The notes beneath the pieces are model-generated. The model had not been told where the DNA came from, ran no database searches, and saw only the letters and a list, made by a program, of their open reading frames with translations. The translations under genes were made by a program, and so were the position numbers. A stretch of DNA of 49,123 nucleotides. Origin: an uncultured Clostridia bacterium (GTDB taxonomy: Bacteria; Bacillota; Clostridia; TANB77; CAG-508). Location of the stretch: assembly GCA_948891265.1 (NCBI GenBank), contig CAQUBD010000013.1, positions 1-49,123 on the forward strand, given 5' to 3'. This document shows, piece after piece, positions 17,824-26,664 of the stretch; the stretch's first letter is position 1, and each line of letters opens with the position of its first letter.

Positions 17824-18297
17824 TTACCACCTCATCCTTCGATTTTCATATAAAGCCTTTTTATATTTTTCTACTAAAATATCTTCATCAAAGTCAACTG
17901 TACCAGTATTATATGTTGTTCCATTTATTTCAATTTGTGAGGATGTATCAGCAAATGTTGTTGTAGTATCTCCTATTTGAATACTTTTTATTTTTACATT
18001 AGAATTCTCATCAGAGTTTATATCAATATTTTTTACAAATAACTTATCATATTTATTTAAATACCAATAATCTTTAGTCATTCTAAGCCATGTTGTATAT
18101 AATTCATTTAATATCTTCTCTTGATGGGTTTTTCCTAAAATAATAATCATAGTATCATAAATAGAACATACTAATTGTGCACTTGCCATTTTCTTTTTTT
18201 CTCCATCTTTTATCCCATTAATAGATAGTTCTATTTCTAGTCTTTTTATAAATGCTGTCATATCTATATTAGTTTTATTATATATTTCTTCTAACAT
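17824..18297 (-). CDS. Head-tail connector protein (YqbG/gp6-like)
   Basis: A 157-aa, largely helical protein whose position between capsid and closure protein matches YqbG (DUF3199)-type connector subunits. The N-terminal IDMTAFIKRLEIELSINGI and AQLVCSIYDTMIIIL helices fit. Sequence similarity is weaker than for its neighbours. Confidence 0.65.
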   Translation of the reverse strand: MLEEIYNKTNIDMTAFIKRLEIELSINGIKDGEKKKMASAQLVCSIYDTMIIILGKTHQEKILNELYTTWLRMTKDYWYLNKYDKLFVKNIDINSDENSNVKIKSIQIGDTTTTFADTSSQIEINGTTYNTGTVDFDEDILVEKYKKALYENRRMRW

Positions 18298-18307
18298 ATT
18301 TAATCAC

Positions 18308-18778
18308 CTACTCTCCTTCTGGATTTTGGCTTTCTCCTGTACTTGCTTCTTCTGTTTCTTGAATTTTAGCAATTAGTGTTTCTTTTTTCATATTATGAGT
18401 ATTTTTTATTCCTAATTCTTTTGCTCTTTCTTTTAGTGCTTCTAATTCTTCATCTTCACTTTCATTATTTTCTCCAGTTTCTTCTTCATTGTCTCCTTCT
18501 GGATTATCTTTTCCCTCAATGCTACCGATATTTGTATCGCTATCATCATTATTCGAAATTTCTTGTTTTCCTTCTGGATTTTGGCTTTCTCCTGTACTTG
18601 CTTCTTCATTAGATGTTGGAACTTCTAGATCTGTTTTTGCTTCTTCAATTTCTTCGATAATATCAACATATTCTTTGTTTCTCTCGTATTCCTCTAAATC
18701 GATAGTTGCCTCTTCATTAATGAAACACCATTTATTTGCAAGTTTTACACCTTCGCCTTTTACTCTAACTCTAAACAT
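18308..18778 (-). CDS. Acidic repeat protein with HeH/LEM-like domain
   Basis: A 156-aa protein. Residues 1-45 form a small beta region (FRVRVKGEGVKLANKWCFINEEATID) seen in capsid-associated proteins. Residues ~50-115 are highly acidic and low complexity. Residues ~115-140 (LKERAKELGIKNTHNMKKETLIAKIQ) resemble a HeH/SAP-like nucleic-acid-binding helix pair. The peptide EEASTGESQNPEG occurs twice, encoded by a 38-bp exact direct repeat. Possibly a capsid-associated accessory protein. Confidence 0.6.
   Translation of the reverse strand: MFRVRVKGEGVKLANKWCFINEEATIDLEEYERNKEYVDIIEEIEEAKTDLEVPTSNEEASTGESQNPEGKQEISNNDDSDTNIGSIEGKDNPEGDNEEETGENNESEDEELEALKERAKELGIKNTHNMKKETLIAKIQETEEASTGESQNPEGE
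18315..18607 (-). repeat. Pair of 38-bp exact direct repeats within one gene
   Basis: Copies at 18315-18352 and 18570-18607 are identical, starting CCTTCTGGATTTTGGC on the plus strand and encoding EEASTGESQNPEG twice. The second copy forms the very end of the protein, so the repeat may result from recent duplication and could recombine to shorten the gene. Confidence 0.8.
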
Positions 18779-18823
18779 TTTTGGTTACCTCCTAATTAAT
18801 TAAAATTGAGTAAGGAATTACCC

Positions 18824-19843
18824 TTACCCAATATTTATTTTTGCTTGGAATATATCTTCAGCACAACTTAATGCAGGTAATGCTGTTGCAACTGCTTTTT
18901 CCCATGTAGAAACTGGATCTTTTCCTTCTTCATACATACAAGCAAATATTTTTCCAACTGTTCTTACATCTACAGAAGGATCTCTTTGTAATCTGATTTC
19001 TTCTGCAGTTGGTCCATAGACAGTTTCTCCTAATGTTTCACTAGGAAGCATAACAAATTTATCTTCTGGGAAGTATCTATGTTTTGTATATGTTCCATTA
19101 GCTTCTAATTTTCTATATTTTTTATCATAAGTATAAATCTTTGGTAGTCCTAAAGACTCTAAATAAGTATTTAATTCTCCAACACTTGCTAATCTTGTTG
19201 TATCTTTACCAAATAAAGCATTTGTTACATTTTTATTTGATAATATTTTTGCAAGAATAGTATTAGATGTGATTACTCTTCCTGGCATTTGATCTAATCT
19301 ATTAGCCCATGTAATCATATCATTAATTGGATTAGCTGTAGTTGATGACCAGTCAACATTTGTTGCTTTGTTTTCAGTTGGAACACCATAATCTATTGAT
19401 GCAGATAATCCATTTTCATCTAATGTTATAACACCATTTGCAATAACATCCATTCTCATTTTTTCTATTCTAGCTCTTACTGATTCAACTAGATTATCAA
19501 AATCATTATAGACATCTTTCATTAATGCTTGTCTTTCAGCATCATTTCTTGGACTTTCTAATGCAATAATTTCTTTTTCTTTTAATTGCATTTTTCTTTT
19601 AATTAAAGCTAATTCGATAGCTTTTTTCTCTGCTTCTCTTTGTCCAATTTCTGATTCTGTATCAAATCCATGAACAGAAGCAATTACTGGTGTCTTGCTA
19701 GCATTTGTTAGCATTTCAAACTCAAGACTTTGTTTTTTAACTTCTGGGAATAATTCCTCACCCATCATTGCTGGGAATTTTCTTTCTTTTAAATAATTTA
19801 AAACTTCTTTTTGATTAAATAATTCTAATACACTCTTTGGCAT
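18824..19843 (-). CDS. Major capsid protein (phage capsid E family)
   Basis: A 339-aa shell protein with the lambda-gpE-type (Phage_cap_E) signature ERKFPAMMGEELFPEVKKQ near the start and RITSNT/VITSNTILAKIL, then RYFPEDKFVMLPSETLG in the second half. The order scaffold, decoration, capsid is conventional. No prohead protease gene is visible, which fits a scaffold-based assembly. Confidence 0.92.
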   Translation of the reverse strand: MPKSVLELFNQKEVLNYLKERKFPAMMGEELFPEVKKQSLEFEMLTNASKTPVIASVHGFDTESEIGQREAEKKAIELALIKRKMQLKEKEIIALESPRNDAERQALMKDVYNDFDNLVESVRARIEKMRMDVIANGVITLDENGLSASIDYGVPTENKATNVDWSSTTANPINDMITWANRLDQMPGRVITSNTILAKILSNKNVTNALFGKDTTRLASVGELNTYLESLGLPKIYTYDKKYRKLEANGTYTKHRYFPEDKFVMLPSETLGETVYGPTAEEIRLQRDPSVDVRTVGKIFACMYEEGKDPVSTWEKAVATALPALSCAEDIFQAKINIG

Positions 19844-19912
19844 AATAAATACACTCTCCTTTTTTTATTTTTAATTAAAAATAGATAGCATTATTTTTGC
19901 TATCTATCCTTT

Positions 19913-20266
19913 TTATCTAAATTTAATTCCTGTCATTGCAGCTTTATCATCTGCACTAATTGTTTGTGGTAATCTTGCTTCTAATACATATCCTTCTACC
20001 ATTACTGCTGCTGGTTGTGGTCCATGAGTTACATCAACATCTGCAAAGATTAATCCTATTGCAGTTTTTGTTGTAGTTGTAGTTGCACTCGCTCCTTCTC
20101 CTGTTGTTTTTGTTTCAGTTTTATAATAAACTGTTCCTGCTTGAACTATTTTTCTACCTTTCTCATCAGCAGTGATATCTGTATCATCTACTTGATAAGT
20201 AAAATTTTGAAACTTAGCTGATGCTAAGAAATTTTTTTCTTTTACACTTTCTTTTGAAACATACAT
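19913..20266 (-). CDS. Capsid decoration/stabilisation-like protein
   Basis: A 117-aa protein encoded between scaffold and major capsid, the standard place for a head decoration protein. It contains a VTHGPQPAAVMVEGYVLEARLP segment typical of phage 'head fiber/decoration' proteins of this family, and a Thr-rich insertion. Role inferred mainly from position. Confidence 0.65.
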   Translation of the reverse strand: MYVSKESVKEKNFLASAKFQNFTYQVDDTDITADEKGRKIVQAGTVYYKTETKTTGEGASATTTTTKTAIGLIFADVDVTHGPQPAAVMVEGYVLEARLPQTISADDKAAMTGIKFR

Positions 20267-20285
20267 AATTTTTACCTCCTAAAAT

Positions 20286-20900
20286 TTAATTAAAAAATTG
20301 GCTTTTTGTTTCTTGGCTTTCACTTTTATTAGCCTCTTTGGCGAAATTAGCTGCCATACTAATATCGTCTCCTTCATCTCCCTTGTTTCCATCGGGATCA
20401 ACTGGTTCATAACCAGATGCTTTTTTCTTTTCAAAGAAATGAGGTGCCTCTTTCTTGTAACCTTCAATTAATTCTTTTAATCCAACTAATGATTTTTTAT
20501 CATCAGAAATCTTGGTTTTATCTTTATCTTTATTTATTAATGAAACTACTGCTTCCCTTGTAAATTTGTCTTTTAATACTTTCGCATCATCTAGACCTTT
20601 ATTTAGTAAATCATTATAAATATAATCTTCATTTTCCTTTTTAGCATTATCCTCTATTTCTTTAATCTTTTTGTCATATTCATCTTTTGAAATACTATTC
20701 TTTTGTAAGTCAGCAATTGCTTTTTCCTTATCTTCTTTTTCTTTTGTAATTACTTTTTTGTCATTTTCTAATTGTGATTTTTCAGATTGTAAGGTTGTAA
20801 TCTGAGTATTTAATGCAGCAACCTCTGCACCATTTTTGGCCATAACAGATTCTACTTGTTCATCTGTTAATCCCATTGCCTTTAATTCTTCTCTTTTCAT
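20286..20900 (-). CDS. Scaffolding protein (GP20-like)
   Basis: A 204-aa protein: a conserved start (MKREELKAMGLTDEQVESVM), a long coiled coil (~30-100) and a C-terminal segment with the DGNKGDEGDD linker, as in Firmicute scaffolding proteins. ATG 20900 follows AAAGGAGA; an in-frame ATG at 20975 lies in a structured region without ribosome site. It shapes the prohead and is then lost. Confidence 0.85.
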   Translation of the reverse strand: MKREELKAMGLTDEQVESVMAKNGAEVAALNTQITTLQSEKSQLENDKKVITKEKEDKEKAIADLQKNSISKDEYDKKIKEIEDNAKKENEDYIYNDLLNKGLDDAKVLKDKFTREAVVSLINKDKDKTKISDDKKSLVGLKELIEGYKKEAPHFFEKKKASGYEPVDPDGNKGDEGDDISMAANFAKEANKSESQETKSQFFN

Positions 20901-21164
20901 GAGTTCTCCTTTCAATTCAGGCATTCGTGTTTTTATACGGAGCAACGCCTCCGACCTGGTGTTGTTATCGAACAACTTACAAAATCGTGATATATAAAAA
21001 ATAAGTATGTATAATTACATACCTACTTTTATAACTTTGTTATGGTTGTTTAAGAATCCATTTAATCTGCCACTATATCTACAGACACCAAAAAAAGACA
21101 TATAAAACTATATGCCTTTTAAATAAAATCGCCTTAAATCGTATTCTAGCGGTTCGTTTTTTCG
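20901..21164 (-). other. Structured non-coding leader upstream of the scaffold gene
   Basis: No gene fits this 264-bp gap in an otherwise packed operon. On the minus strand it holds, in order: a hairpin GGCATATA-GTTT-TATATGTC followed by T7 (about 21089-21118); a second, TAGGTATGTA-ATTA-TACATACTTA followed by TTTTTT (about 21000-21030); and a GTTGTT-CGAT-AACAAC hairpin (about 20961-20976), then GGAG-GCGTTG-CTCC. The first two look like terminators; all may form a regulatory leader. Confidence 0.55.
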
Positions 21165-21380
21165 CTATTTCCCGCTATTCTCTAGTATTTCAATCTTTAG
21201 TATTTCATTTTCAAAAAGTGAATAATTTTTATTGTCTTGTTCATTTAATACATCTATTTCTTCTACTTCTGGTTCATTATCTTCTGCAGGTACATATCCC
21301 ACAACTTTTCCTATAAATTCTTTATTATTATCAACTTTTACTTTTACTCTTTTACTTAAATATTCTTCTAGATTTTTCAT
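21165..21380 (-). CDS. Small beta-rich protein downstream of the MuF-toxin gene (71 aa)
   Basis: The product (MKNLEEYLSKRVKVKVDNNK...) looks like an Sm-like beta barrel, with alternating charged and hydrophobic residues (FIGKVVGYVPAEDNEPEVEEIDVL). It starts four bases after the MuF-toxin stop, the position expected for an immunity partner, but small proteins of this type also occur by capsid genes without toxins. Its immunity role is only a suggestion. Confidence 0.6.
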   Translation of the reverse strand: MKNLEEYLSKRVKVKVDNNKEFIGKVVGYVPAEDNEPEVEEIDVLNEQDNKNYSLFENEILKIEILENSGK

Positions 21381-21384
21381 AATA

Positions 21385-22950
21385 TTATCCTTTCTTGTAT
21401 GGAACTATATGAACTCCAGTTTTGCTATAATGAATTTTAAAACTATTTGTTTCTGCTTCTCCTTTTTTAGTTTTTACCATACCTATTTTTTTATCTACTT
21501 CTATAATTTCTTTCTTATCCCATTTCCCATTTTTATCAAAGTTTATTATACCTTTTCCTGCATATTTATTAACTAAATCTTGTGCTTCTTTACTAGATAT
21601 TGTTAAATAACTTTTACTATCTATATAATTATTACTTCCCTTAATGTGTTTATCTTGTTTTCCCATATCAATTATTTTATTAGTATTACTAATATATTGT
21701 TTTGCAGCTTCACCACTAGTTATTCCTTTTGCATCTGCATATTGTGCTTTTAAGTTTTTCCAATTATCTATATCATTATACTTCATTTTTTGGAAATCTG
21801 CAAATGTTCCTGGTATATTATCTCCAAGAACATTTTTATATCTTTTGTATTGCTCATAGTCAGAAGATTTATTTTTATTCATCTTTACATCTATTTCAAA
21901 CTCTTTCTTAGTTGCTGGATCAGAATATACATATTTTTCTAACCACTCATTATATGTAATATTACTTGGTATATAATATGTTTTTCCTCCAGTATTTCTT
22001 GCAGCTCTTTCTCCAAACTCAAATTCATCTTTAAAGTATGGTGCTGTTGTTGTTCTACATCTAATATGATATGGTGGTGCAGTTACTCCTATTTTATAAT
22101 CTTTCATATCAAATATTTTGCCATCTATTTCTCTACATTCTTCTGATGTTTTAGAGTCTAATGTTGCTATATTTATATACTGCTGTACCCATAATTCATT
22201 AAAACATTGCTTTCTTGATGCACTTGCAAAGAAAGCTGATTCAGTCATTACTAATCTTCCTGCTTTATATTGGCTTGTATTAAAATCTTTTGAAATTTTT
22301 TCTATAAGTTGATCTGCATCTCCCCTTAAAGTCTTCTCTAAGTCTTTTTGTAATGTATCTAACAAAGCTTTTTTATTTTTCCAAATTCTATCTGAGAATG
22401 TTTGCTCATCGCTTGTCCATGGTCTAGATATAATTTTTTGAATAGTATCTACGTTTAGTGTTGCAAATTTAAATGCTACATTTGAACCTTTTTGTAATTC
22501 ATATGCTGTTTTATAATAGTTATCCCTATATGATTCTATAATGAATTCAGTTGTAGTTTCCTGTTCATTATAATATAATTTTTCAATTTGTTGCTGTATT
22601 TGTATTTCTAATGCTTCTAATCTAGAAATATGAACTTTTGCACTTGCATTTTCTAATTCTTTTTTCCAAATTAAATCTATTCCATTTTCTTGGCCATATT
22701 TTATATATTCATTAATATCCCATTTTAATTCTTTTAATTCTTGTATATTTAACCATTTTTTTGCTTCTTTTAAACTTATTTGATTATTAACAGCAAATCT
22801 TACTAACCAATTATTTATTTCTTTTTTTACTGAACTTAATGTTCTTTCATATGCTTCTTGTAACTCTGTAATGTATTTTGCCTCATTTAATAATTGTGCT
22901 TTTTCAAGTTCTTCAAATCTTTTTGTCCAATATTCTGCATTTTTTCCCAT
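21385..22950 (-). CDS. MuF-family minor head protein fused to a polymorphic toxin (Ntox50-like) domain
   Basis: Residues ~150-330 form the Phage_Mu_F / SPP1 gp7 domain (VMTESAFFASASRKQCFNEL; SEECREIDGKIFDMKDYKIGVTAPPYHIRCRTT with Cys and His), found in a few copies inside the head. The last ~100 residues (MGKQDKHIKGSNNYIDSKSYL ... FKIHYSKTGVHIVPYKKG) match the Ntox50-type polymorphic toxin domain. MuF-toxin fusions are known in temperate phages; the toxin is thought to enter with phage DNA or act on competitors. The 521-aa length agrees. The ATG overlaps the portal stop. Confidence 0.85.
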   Translation of the reverse strand: MGKNAEYWTKRFEELEKAQLLNEAKYITELQEAYERTLSSVKKEINNWLVRFAVNNQISLKEAKKWLNIQELKELKWDINEYIKYGQENGIDLIWKKELENASAKVHISRLEALEIQIQQQIEKLYYNEQETTTEFIIESYRDNYYKTAYELQKGSNVAFKFATLNVDTIQKIISRPWTSDEQTFSDRIWKNKKALLDTLQKDLEKTLRGDADQLIEKISKDFNTSQYKAGRLVMTESAFFASASRKQCFNELWVQQYINIATLDSKTSEECREIDGKIFDMKDYKIGVTAPPYHIRCRTTTAPYFKDEFEFGERAARNTGGKTYYIPSNITYNEWLEKYVYSDPATKKEFEIDVKMNKNKSSDYEQYKRYKNVLGDNIPGTFADFQKMKYNDIDNWKNLKAQYADAKGITSGEAAKQYISNTNKIIDMGKQDKHIKGSNNYIDSKSYLTISSKEAQDLVNKYAGKGIINFDKNGKWDKKEIIEVDKKIGMVKTKKGEAETNSFKIHYSKTGVHIVPYKKG

Positions 22951-24497
22951 TATTTATCACCAACTTTTGCACCATCTTTATTGCTATTTGAGTTATTGTT
23001 TTTTAGTTCTTTTATCATCTTATCATACTCGGATTCTTGTTTTTGTGCTTCTTCTTTTTCTTCAGTTTCAATCTTTTCTTCTTCATCTTCTACATCACTA
23101 ACATATGGATGTCTTGATCTAATTGTATATTTACTTATTATTCCCATACTATTTACGCAGTTTTCAATTAATTCTTTTTCATTTACTGTCATAGTTTTAT
23201 TAAATACAAACTCAACTTCTTTATCAGTGTAATCTTTCCCAGTTGTCATTTCTACCCAGTTATTATAGAAGAACATAAAATATTCTAAACTACTCTTGAA
23301 TTCTGTTTCTATATTTGAACAATCAAGATCCAAATCTGCATATAATTGTTTTAGTGCAACTCCTGACTCTTGTGTTCCAAATTTTTCGCTTTGTGTATCA
23401 ACTCCAGAACCACCTTCGTAAATATCTTTCCTTAATTGTTCTATAAAACTTTTAAATGCTTCTATATTTAGATTGATATCTTTTCTATCATAGTCTCCGT
23501 CTTCATCTAAAAATACAGTATTAAATGTAGCAAGGTTTTTTTGGAATGTTCCTGCTTCTGATTGATAATTTTTAACAACATTTACTCCATCTGGTGCATC
23601 ATAAATAGAGTCTCCTGTTCTAGAACATAATTCATCGTAACAATCAATAAGTGATTTTAATAAATGAATTAATGGCATTTCATCACCATTATATTTAAAA
23701 TAAATAAATGGTATTTTTGTCCATTTATGAAGTGTATCTCCTATTTTAAAGTGTGCTAAAATACTTATTCCATGTATATCTTTTCCAATTACTAAATCTT
23801 TTCTTTTTTCTACTTCTTCAACATCTTCTAGTAAAGTTGAACCATCATAAATAAAATATCTAACTCCATCTAAATCCCAGTATTCAACTTTTGTTCTTTT
23901 CTCTCTATCAGTATCACTTGTATAAACCTCAACATCATAGGTCATTATTATTGCATCTAATATTTCGTGTTCTTCATCTTGCCATAATGGAATTATTCTT
24001 GTTGCATATCTTAATCTTGCTTTTAGATCTCCATCATTATCAATATATATTTGCCACCAACTTATACCTCTTTTTACCGCTTCTATTAATGTATATTTAA
24101 GTCTTTTATGCATTTTATTATTAAATAATGATTTCAAAATTTCTTTATAATCTTCATCTTCTTTTTCATCTTTTGCTATTACTTGCTTTATGTTTGGTTT
24201 TTTCCTTAATAAGTATCCTGCTTTTTGATTTATCATTTTATATAGTATTGGATGTTTTAATATGTAATTTTTAGCATGAGGTGCAATTTCTTCTGCTCCA
24301 TCTTTATTTATATAGGTTCTTTTCTTATTTTTAATATCCCCTTCATTTTTGAAATATTTGCTACCTTCTAGCATTTCTTTATATGTATCTGATTGTTTGA
24401 AATCATTTATTTGTAAATCAATAAACTTTGATAATTCCATACCTTTTTTGGCACCTTCAGTAATTATCATTTTTATTTTATCCATTTCTGTTATCAT
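22950..24497 (-). CDS. Portal protein (SPP1 gp6 family)
   Basis: A 515-aa dodecameric ring subunit through which DNA is packaged. Conserved parts: N-terminal YKMINQKAGYLLRKKP, central YWDLDGVRYFIYDG, the clip/stem region with DSIYDAPDGVNVVKNYQ, and GVALKQLYADLDLDCSNIE. The C-terminus is Glu/Lys-rich. The order TerS-TerL-portal-MuF is standard. Confidence 0.93.
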   Translation of the reverse strand: MITEMDKIKMIITEGAKKGMELSKFIDLQINDFKQSDTYKEMLEGSKYFKNEGDIKNKKRTYINKDGAEEIAPHAKNYILKHPILYKMINQKAGYLLRKKPNIKQVIAKDEKEDEDYKEILKSLFNNKMHKRLKYTLIEAVKRGISWWQIYIDNDGDLKARLRYATRIIPLWQDEEHEILDAIIMTYDVEVYTSDTDREKRTKVEYWDLDGVRYFIYDGSTLLEDVEEVEKRKDLVIGKDIHGISILAHFKIGDTLHKWTKIPFIYFKYNGDEMPLIHLLKSLIDCYDELCSRTGDSIYDAPDGVNVVKNYQSEAGTFQKNLATFNTVFLDEDGDYDRKDINLNIEAFKSFIEQLRKDIYEGGSGVDTQSEKFGTQESGVALKQLYADLDLDCSNIETEFKSSLEYFMFFYNNWVEMTTGKDYTDKEVEFVFNKTMTVNEKELIENCVNSMGIISKYTIRSRHPYVSDVEDEEEKIETEEKEEAQKQESEYDKMIKELKNNNSNSNKDGAKVGDK

Positions 24498-24513
24498 CTT
24501 AAATCTCTCCTTA

Positions 24514-25929
24514 TTATACGAAATATGCTCCCCTCTTCTTGTTAGGGAATAGTGTTTGTAATAAGTATCTTAATGCATCTAGTGCGTGGTCATTTTGTTT
24601 TATAGGTTTGTCCTCTCCTTTTTCTTGAGCCTTCTCGTCCCATATATATGAATTAAATTCTCTAATAATATTTTTACATTTTTCTTCTACTATATGGATT
24701 CGTTCTTCATCTAACCAATTTAGCACTAAATTAATACCATCTATTACTGTATTATCTGCTTCTTTTACTATTATCTTGTTTTGCTTAAATAAATTAATTA
24801 AAGATGTTGCACTAGGATCTATAATAACCTTTCTAACATCTATATCCTTTATTAATTTTTTATAATCTTTAAGAAACATATCATCTGTTTTTGTGATTTT
24901 TTCTTCTTGGCCATTTTTGTTCTTTTTTACACCTTTGTTGTAATATTCATCTAATATCCATACATGTGGTTTTCCATCTATGTATTTAATTCCACATAAT
25001 AAAAACACCTGTGGATTTGTAATTCCATAATCAGATGTTACATAAAAATAATCAAATTTAGTTGGAATATCTCTTGCTTTAACACAATGTTTTGATTTAT
25101 CAAAATTAGGATATATAATTCCTTCTGCAAGTACCCATAATCCTAAAATAAATCTTTGGTAGAATACTCCTACAAACATTTTTTTATATCTATCTTTTAC
25201 TTCTTCAGATAAACTTAAATTATCATCCATTGTAAAATGTAGATATATAATACCTTTTTCTTTTGCTTTATCAATCCAGTTTACTTTAAACCAGTGATTT
25301 GGTCCTTCTGGGTTGCAGTTAAACCAATACTTTGAACCTTTTACAGAACATCTTGCTAATGCTTGGTTTACAAATGACTCTGGCATCAATGCAACTTCAT
25401 CTAAAAATACTCCTGCTGCAGTAATACCTTGTACTAAATCTTGTGATCTTTCATCTTTACCTCCAAAGATATAGAAATAGTTTATTGTTTCGCCTTTTGA
25501 AATTTCTACTAAGTTGTCAGATCTTCTATCTTTTATAGTATATCCCTGTACTCTTAACATTAACTTTAGCCAGAATAAAACATTTCTTCTAAATGCTCCT
25601 ACAGTTTTACCAGCCATAATAAAGTTTTGTCCATTAAACTTGGTCATTGCCCATAATACAAATGATAATGACATAGAAAGTGTTTTTCCTGCTCTAATAC
25701 TTCCATCTGCTATTATTCCATTTTTGTCTTTTACAGGACTTTTATCATTCCACCAAGTTAATACTTTCTTTTGTTTTAAACTAAATTTCCTAAACTTGAA
25801 TATAGTACCATTTTTTATTTTTTTTCTTAAAGTTATTGCATTTTGCATAACTTGTTTTTTTAGATTAGAAATTCTTTCATCAAGAGTTAAGTTACTCTTG
25901 TTTTGGTTCTTGTTCTTCATCATAATCAT
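24514..25929 (-). CDS. terL: Terminase large subunit
   Basis: A 471-aa packaging motor. The ATPase has Walker A GSIRAGKT (~76-83) and Walker B VFLDEVAL (~170). The RNase-H-like nuclease has acidic motifs VTSDYGI, IIDPSA and NDHALDALRYLL. The 5' end overlaps the small subunit gene by 38 bp; a start at the second or third Met is possible. PBSX/SPP1-like, hence probably headful packaging. Confidence 0.94.
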   Translation of the reverse strand: MIMMKNKNQNKSNLTLDERISNLKKQVMQNAITLRKKIKNGTIFKFRKFSLKQKKVLTWWNDKSPVKDKNGIIADGSIRAGKTLSMSLSFVLWAMTKFNGQNFIMAGKTVGAFRRNVLFWLKLMLRVQGYTIKDRRSDNLVEISKGETINYFYIFGGKDERSQDLVQGITAAGVFLDEVALMPESFVNQALARCSVKGSKYWFNCNPEGPNHWFKVNWIDKAKEKGIIYLHFTMDDNLSLSEEVKDRYKKMFVGVFYQRFILGLWVLAEGIIYPNFDKSKHCVKARDIPTKFDYFYVTSDYGITNPQVFLLCGIKYIDGKPHVWILDEYYNKGVKKNKNGQEEKITKTDDMFLKDYKKLIKDIDVRKVIIDPSATSLINLFKQNKIIVKEADNTVIDGINLVLNWLDEERIHIVEEKCKNIIREFNSYIWDEKAQEKGEDKPIKQNDHALDALRYLLQTLFPNKKRGAYFV

Positions 25930-26650
25930 CCCATGTACTTTCTACACTATCATCAAGTGCTTTTATAAAACTATCATCCTTCATATTTTCTGGATCATTA
26001 GTTCCTTCTTTTGCAATTTCTCTTTCTAATCTAATTAATTCTAATTCAAGTTTTCTGTCATCATTTTCTATTTTATGATAACTATCTAGATATCTTCTTT
26101 TGGCCTCTTGTACTCTTGTCAATGCTTCTTCTAGTCTTTGTATTATATTTATGGTACTTTCTGCTTCGGTAGTTGTTAATGTTCCATTGTCTCTATATGT
26201 GACATTATTAGATGAACTCTTTGACATTCTTACGATGCTCATTTCTTTTCCATCTTGCATTTTTTTTATTTTTTCTAATATTCTTCTTTCTCTAATTGAT
26301 AATATTTTTATTTCAGACATTATTTGATATTTTTTATCATATAATTCTTTTTGTTGCATAATTGCCTTTTCTTCATCTGTTAATAAATCATCATATATAG
26401 TTTCATATTCGCCAGTTTTAAGTGCTCTTGTATTTCCTTTTTCTGCTCCAGGACCACCTTTGTTTCCTTTTGCATTTTGGTTTCCTTTTTTCACTTTACT
26501 TAGATTGCTGTCTCTTTTCCATTGTTTCTTTTTAACTAAATAAAGAACTTCATTGTAAGTTACACCATGTTTTTCAGCAATTTGTTTGTAGGTTTTTCCA
26601 GACATATAGTCTCGTTTTATTTTAGAAATTTTGTTACTATCTTCTATCAC
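25892..26650 (-). CDS. terS: Terminase small subunit (YqaS-like)
   Basis: A 252-aa protein with an N-terminal helix-turn-helix (YMSGKTYKQIAEKHGVTYNEVLYLV), the signature KGNQNAKGNKGGPGAEKGN, and a long central/C-terminal coiled coil. It recognises pac and hands DNA to TerL. It ends in acidic residues overlapping the TerL start. Confidence 0.88.
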   Translation of the reverse strand: MIEDSNKISKIKRDYMSGKTYKQIAEKHGVTYNEVLYLVKKKQWKRDSNLSKVKKGNQNAKGNKGGPGAEKGNTRALKTGEYETIYDDLLTDEEKAIMQQKELYDKKYQIMSEIKILSIRERRILEKIKKMQDGKEMSIVRMSKSSSNNVTYRDNGTLTTTEAESTINIIQRLEEALTRVQEAKRRYLDSYHKIENDDRKLELELIRLEREIAKEGTNDPENMKDDSFIKALDDSVESTWDDYDEEQEPKQE

Positions 26651-26664
26651 ATCATATCACCCAC

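Noticed and set aside
20901..21164. tRNA gene in the gap before the scaffold
   Set aside because: A TTCGATA-like loop is present but acceptor, D and anticodon arms do not fold together.
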